From Mesaphorura yosii (Eukaryota > Arthropoda > Collembola > Poduromorpha > Tullbergiidae), in assembly GCA_009869945.1 (NCBI GenBank), contig WIXG01000171.1, positions 62,001 through 126,000 of the forward strand: a stretch of DNA of 64,000 nt. The letters are read 5' to 3'. Each line of letters opens with the position of its first letter. Positions within the stretch are counted from its first letter, which is position 1. This document shows, piece after piece, positions 62,196 to 64,000 of this stretch. The notes beneath the pieces were generated by a model. That model was not told the origin of the DNA and ran no database searches. It saw nothing but the letters and a program-made list of their open reading frames with translations. The position numbers and the translations under genes are program-made.

Positions 62196-64000
62196 TCGCG
62201 ATCCGTGGATTTCTCTTTTCGCATTGCTACGCTACCGTACCCAGTTTGTAAGCTATCATTATAATTTATTGAAAATTGGTCCATTGAGACGAACACCGAA
62301 GGCAGCTCATGGATGCGCTGCACTCGAATCCGAAATTTATTGCTGGAGTTCGGTTGCAGTTGGATTCTTGGAAAGTTGGTGGAACGCAGATCGCATCGCA
62401 CTCAGTTGGAATTCGCAAAAGCGAAATAAAACCGTGAATCGTGAAAAGAAGCAAAACCAATCCAATTGACTCGAATTAAAACACAATCTTCTTTTCCTCG
62501 CAAATGCGGACTTGGTCACTTGATTTTGGCTGCAAGCTATACGTAGGAAGCAGCCTAAAATTAAGCTTCTTTACTTTTCATTCTCTCTCGCCGGCTCTCT
62601 TTCACGACTCTCCGTTTAATTTCGGCCAGGCCTCCGTTTTTGTAAAAATGAAATGAAATTACAGGACGATTGAGTTTCCGGTTCGCTGTAAATCTTGTGT
62701 ACCCTCTTTTATATACTACTTTGGTTGCAGGTCTCTGAGGAATGAACTTTTGCAGTTACGGTTCATTCGCATCCAGCCGCTACTGCTACTTCACTCCATT
62801 GCTCCGGATCCAGGCAGGCATTCTCGGAGGCTTAACACGAACGAAAGATGTAAGATTCATGAAGCTTCATGAAGTCGAGCACAATGGCCAGCGAAGGCGA
62901 TGGCCGGTTAATCAATCCACGTTTAACAGTTGTGTAAGCAGGGAAGAAGTAGATGGAAGACGCTGTTGTGGTCTACGGTTGGAATTGGAAAGGGCAGGTT
63001 AGCCAAGAACGGCACGATTCTTGTGTCTTGTCCAGGGTCCAAATATTTACTTTACCTGCACACTGCACGCTCGTCCCAGATGACCAATTTGTAAATGGAC
63101 AATTTTAAAGTTTAACTTTGCCTTTTTTATTACCCTCGTGGTAAATTGAGCCGAGTCGACGGCAACTTCTTCGGTTCCAAACTTTACTTTCTAACATGAC
63201 GTGGTATGATATCATATTGAACTTCGCAATAGCTCTACCAACGGCATACGCGACCTATTCACACCATTAACATTTGTGTTGAAATAAATACGAATATCAA
63301 CGGCGAAGAAGAGGAGGCAATGATTACCATGGCCACCTTCATTCATTAAAATCTCAGCAAGGATTCTCCTATCCGAAATGCCACAGCGACTGCCAGCTTC
63401 CTGACCGTGTAATGTATAAGTATCTGTGTTCTTTTATTACCGTTTGTTATTACGGCACATTTGCGCATTTCCCACATGCTGGTAGGTAAGGTTTTCTAAG
63501 TTTTGTTGCTGTTTCAGCTCGGTTTCGACTTCCAGAAACTCGAAACAAAAACACTGCACTTCACTGCGTGGTGGCCTGGCGAGGCACTAAAAAGTCTGGA
63601 TAGACTGGAGCGAGCGGCAACTAGAAAAAGTTGCAAACTTTACCATTGAAATACAAACTCGAAATGCGAATGTGAATGCGAATTCTTGAAAACTTAACCA
63701 AGCTTAGCACTCGAGACGTACACGTAATCCCACAAAACGAGCGCGAGCGGGCGGGCAAAACTGCGAAATGCAAACTGTTCTACTTCACCCTGCCATTAAC
63801 TGGAAGAGAATCCCATTGAAATTATAATATGAGAACTTTCATCTTCCGGAAGACTGAAAACGAAAACTCACTTCTCTTCACGTACTCACCACCTCTTAAC
63901 AACTTTGGAAAGCGCAGCGTGCACGGAAGACGGAAATCTGTACATAATGTGTGTTCTTGTTCGTATTCTTCTTACTTCTTTGATGACGAAACACCGTCGC

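Larger units (their letters stand above)
50483..64000. other. Upstream region without a recognised gene
   Basis: 13.5 kb upstream of the candidate promoter. Apart from the separately listed elements I see no gene. Long ORFs at 55739-56491 (250 codons) and 60245-61036 (263 codons), both minus strand, lack known motifs, normal protein composition or splice support. The gene may extend further, with additional upstream promoters. Confidence 0.5.

Noticed and set aside
1-64000. tRNA, rRNA, CRISPR arrays, bacterial operons, viral genes
   Set aside because: No cloverleaf-like sequence with B-box, no rRNA core motifs, no regularly spaced repeats and no viral or bacterial coding signatures were seen by eye; a covariance-model scan would be needed to exclude small RNAs fully.

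Overview
The window looks like part of an animal nuclear genome, from an invertebrate and probably an arthropod or near relative. The coding sequence lies in short exons with GT/AG junctions, separated by introns of 77 bases to about 20 kb. No bacterial gene packing, rRNA or tRNA is visible. The DNA is moderately AT-rich. The one recognisable gene encodes a protein whose C-terminus ([11 protein letters not shown] ... [11 protein letters not shown]) resembles insect-type Rbfox more than vertebrate Rbfox. The species cannot be named from the sequence.

The window is dominated by a single gene on the minus strand, an Rbfox1 (A2BP1/fox-1) homologue: an RNA-binding splicing regulator with one RRM that reads (U)GCAUG. 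By reading splice sites and phases by hand I could place, in transcript order: a candidate non-coding first exon with a CCAAT promoter (about 50193-50470); a 251-codon Ser/Asn/Gly-rich first coding exon (45543-46295); a possible cassette exon (44559-44708); a 33-nt exon with its own alternative in-frame start (24781-24879); two linker exons, the second of which opens the RRM (14733-14918, 14298-14492); the 54-nt and 93-nt RRM exons (11923-11976, 10676-10768); the end of the RRM (7074-7137); Ala-rich C-terminal exons (6551-6680, 5787-5912, 4263-4294, 3085-3182); and the conserved C-terminus (2578-2641, 2456-2500). All phases agree except between 5787-5912 and 4263-4294, where a small exon of length 3n+2 is missing. 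The putative 3' UTR fills about 0.4-2.45 kb.

The gene appears able to regulate itself. The 93-nt RRM exon has UGCAUG at intron positions +4 to +9, next to its 5' splice site. The exon that opens the RRM has UGCAUG at +19 to +24. One Ala-rich exon has UGCAUG inside it and again about 100 nt downstream. Skipping either RRM exon would break the RNA-binding domain.

The DNA upstream of the promoter (50.5-64 kb) holds no gene I recognise. It contains an NRF1/ewg-like palindrome with E-boxes (51161-51186), a nearly perfect GC-rich 25-bp-stem hairpin (51811-51875), a 426-bp MITE-like element (52431-52856), an 88-nt imperfect hairpin (59845-59932) and some unusually long ORFs without recognisable homology. 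A possible small nested gene lies in the largest intron (32094-33347).
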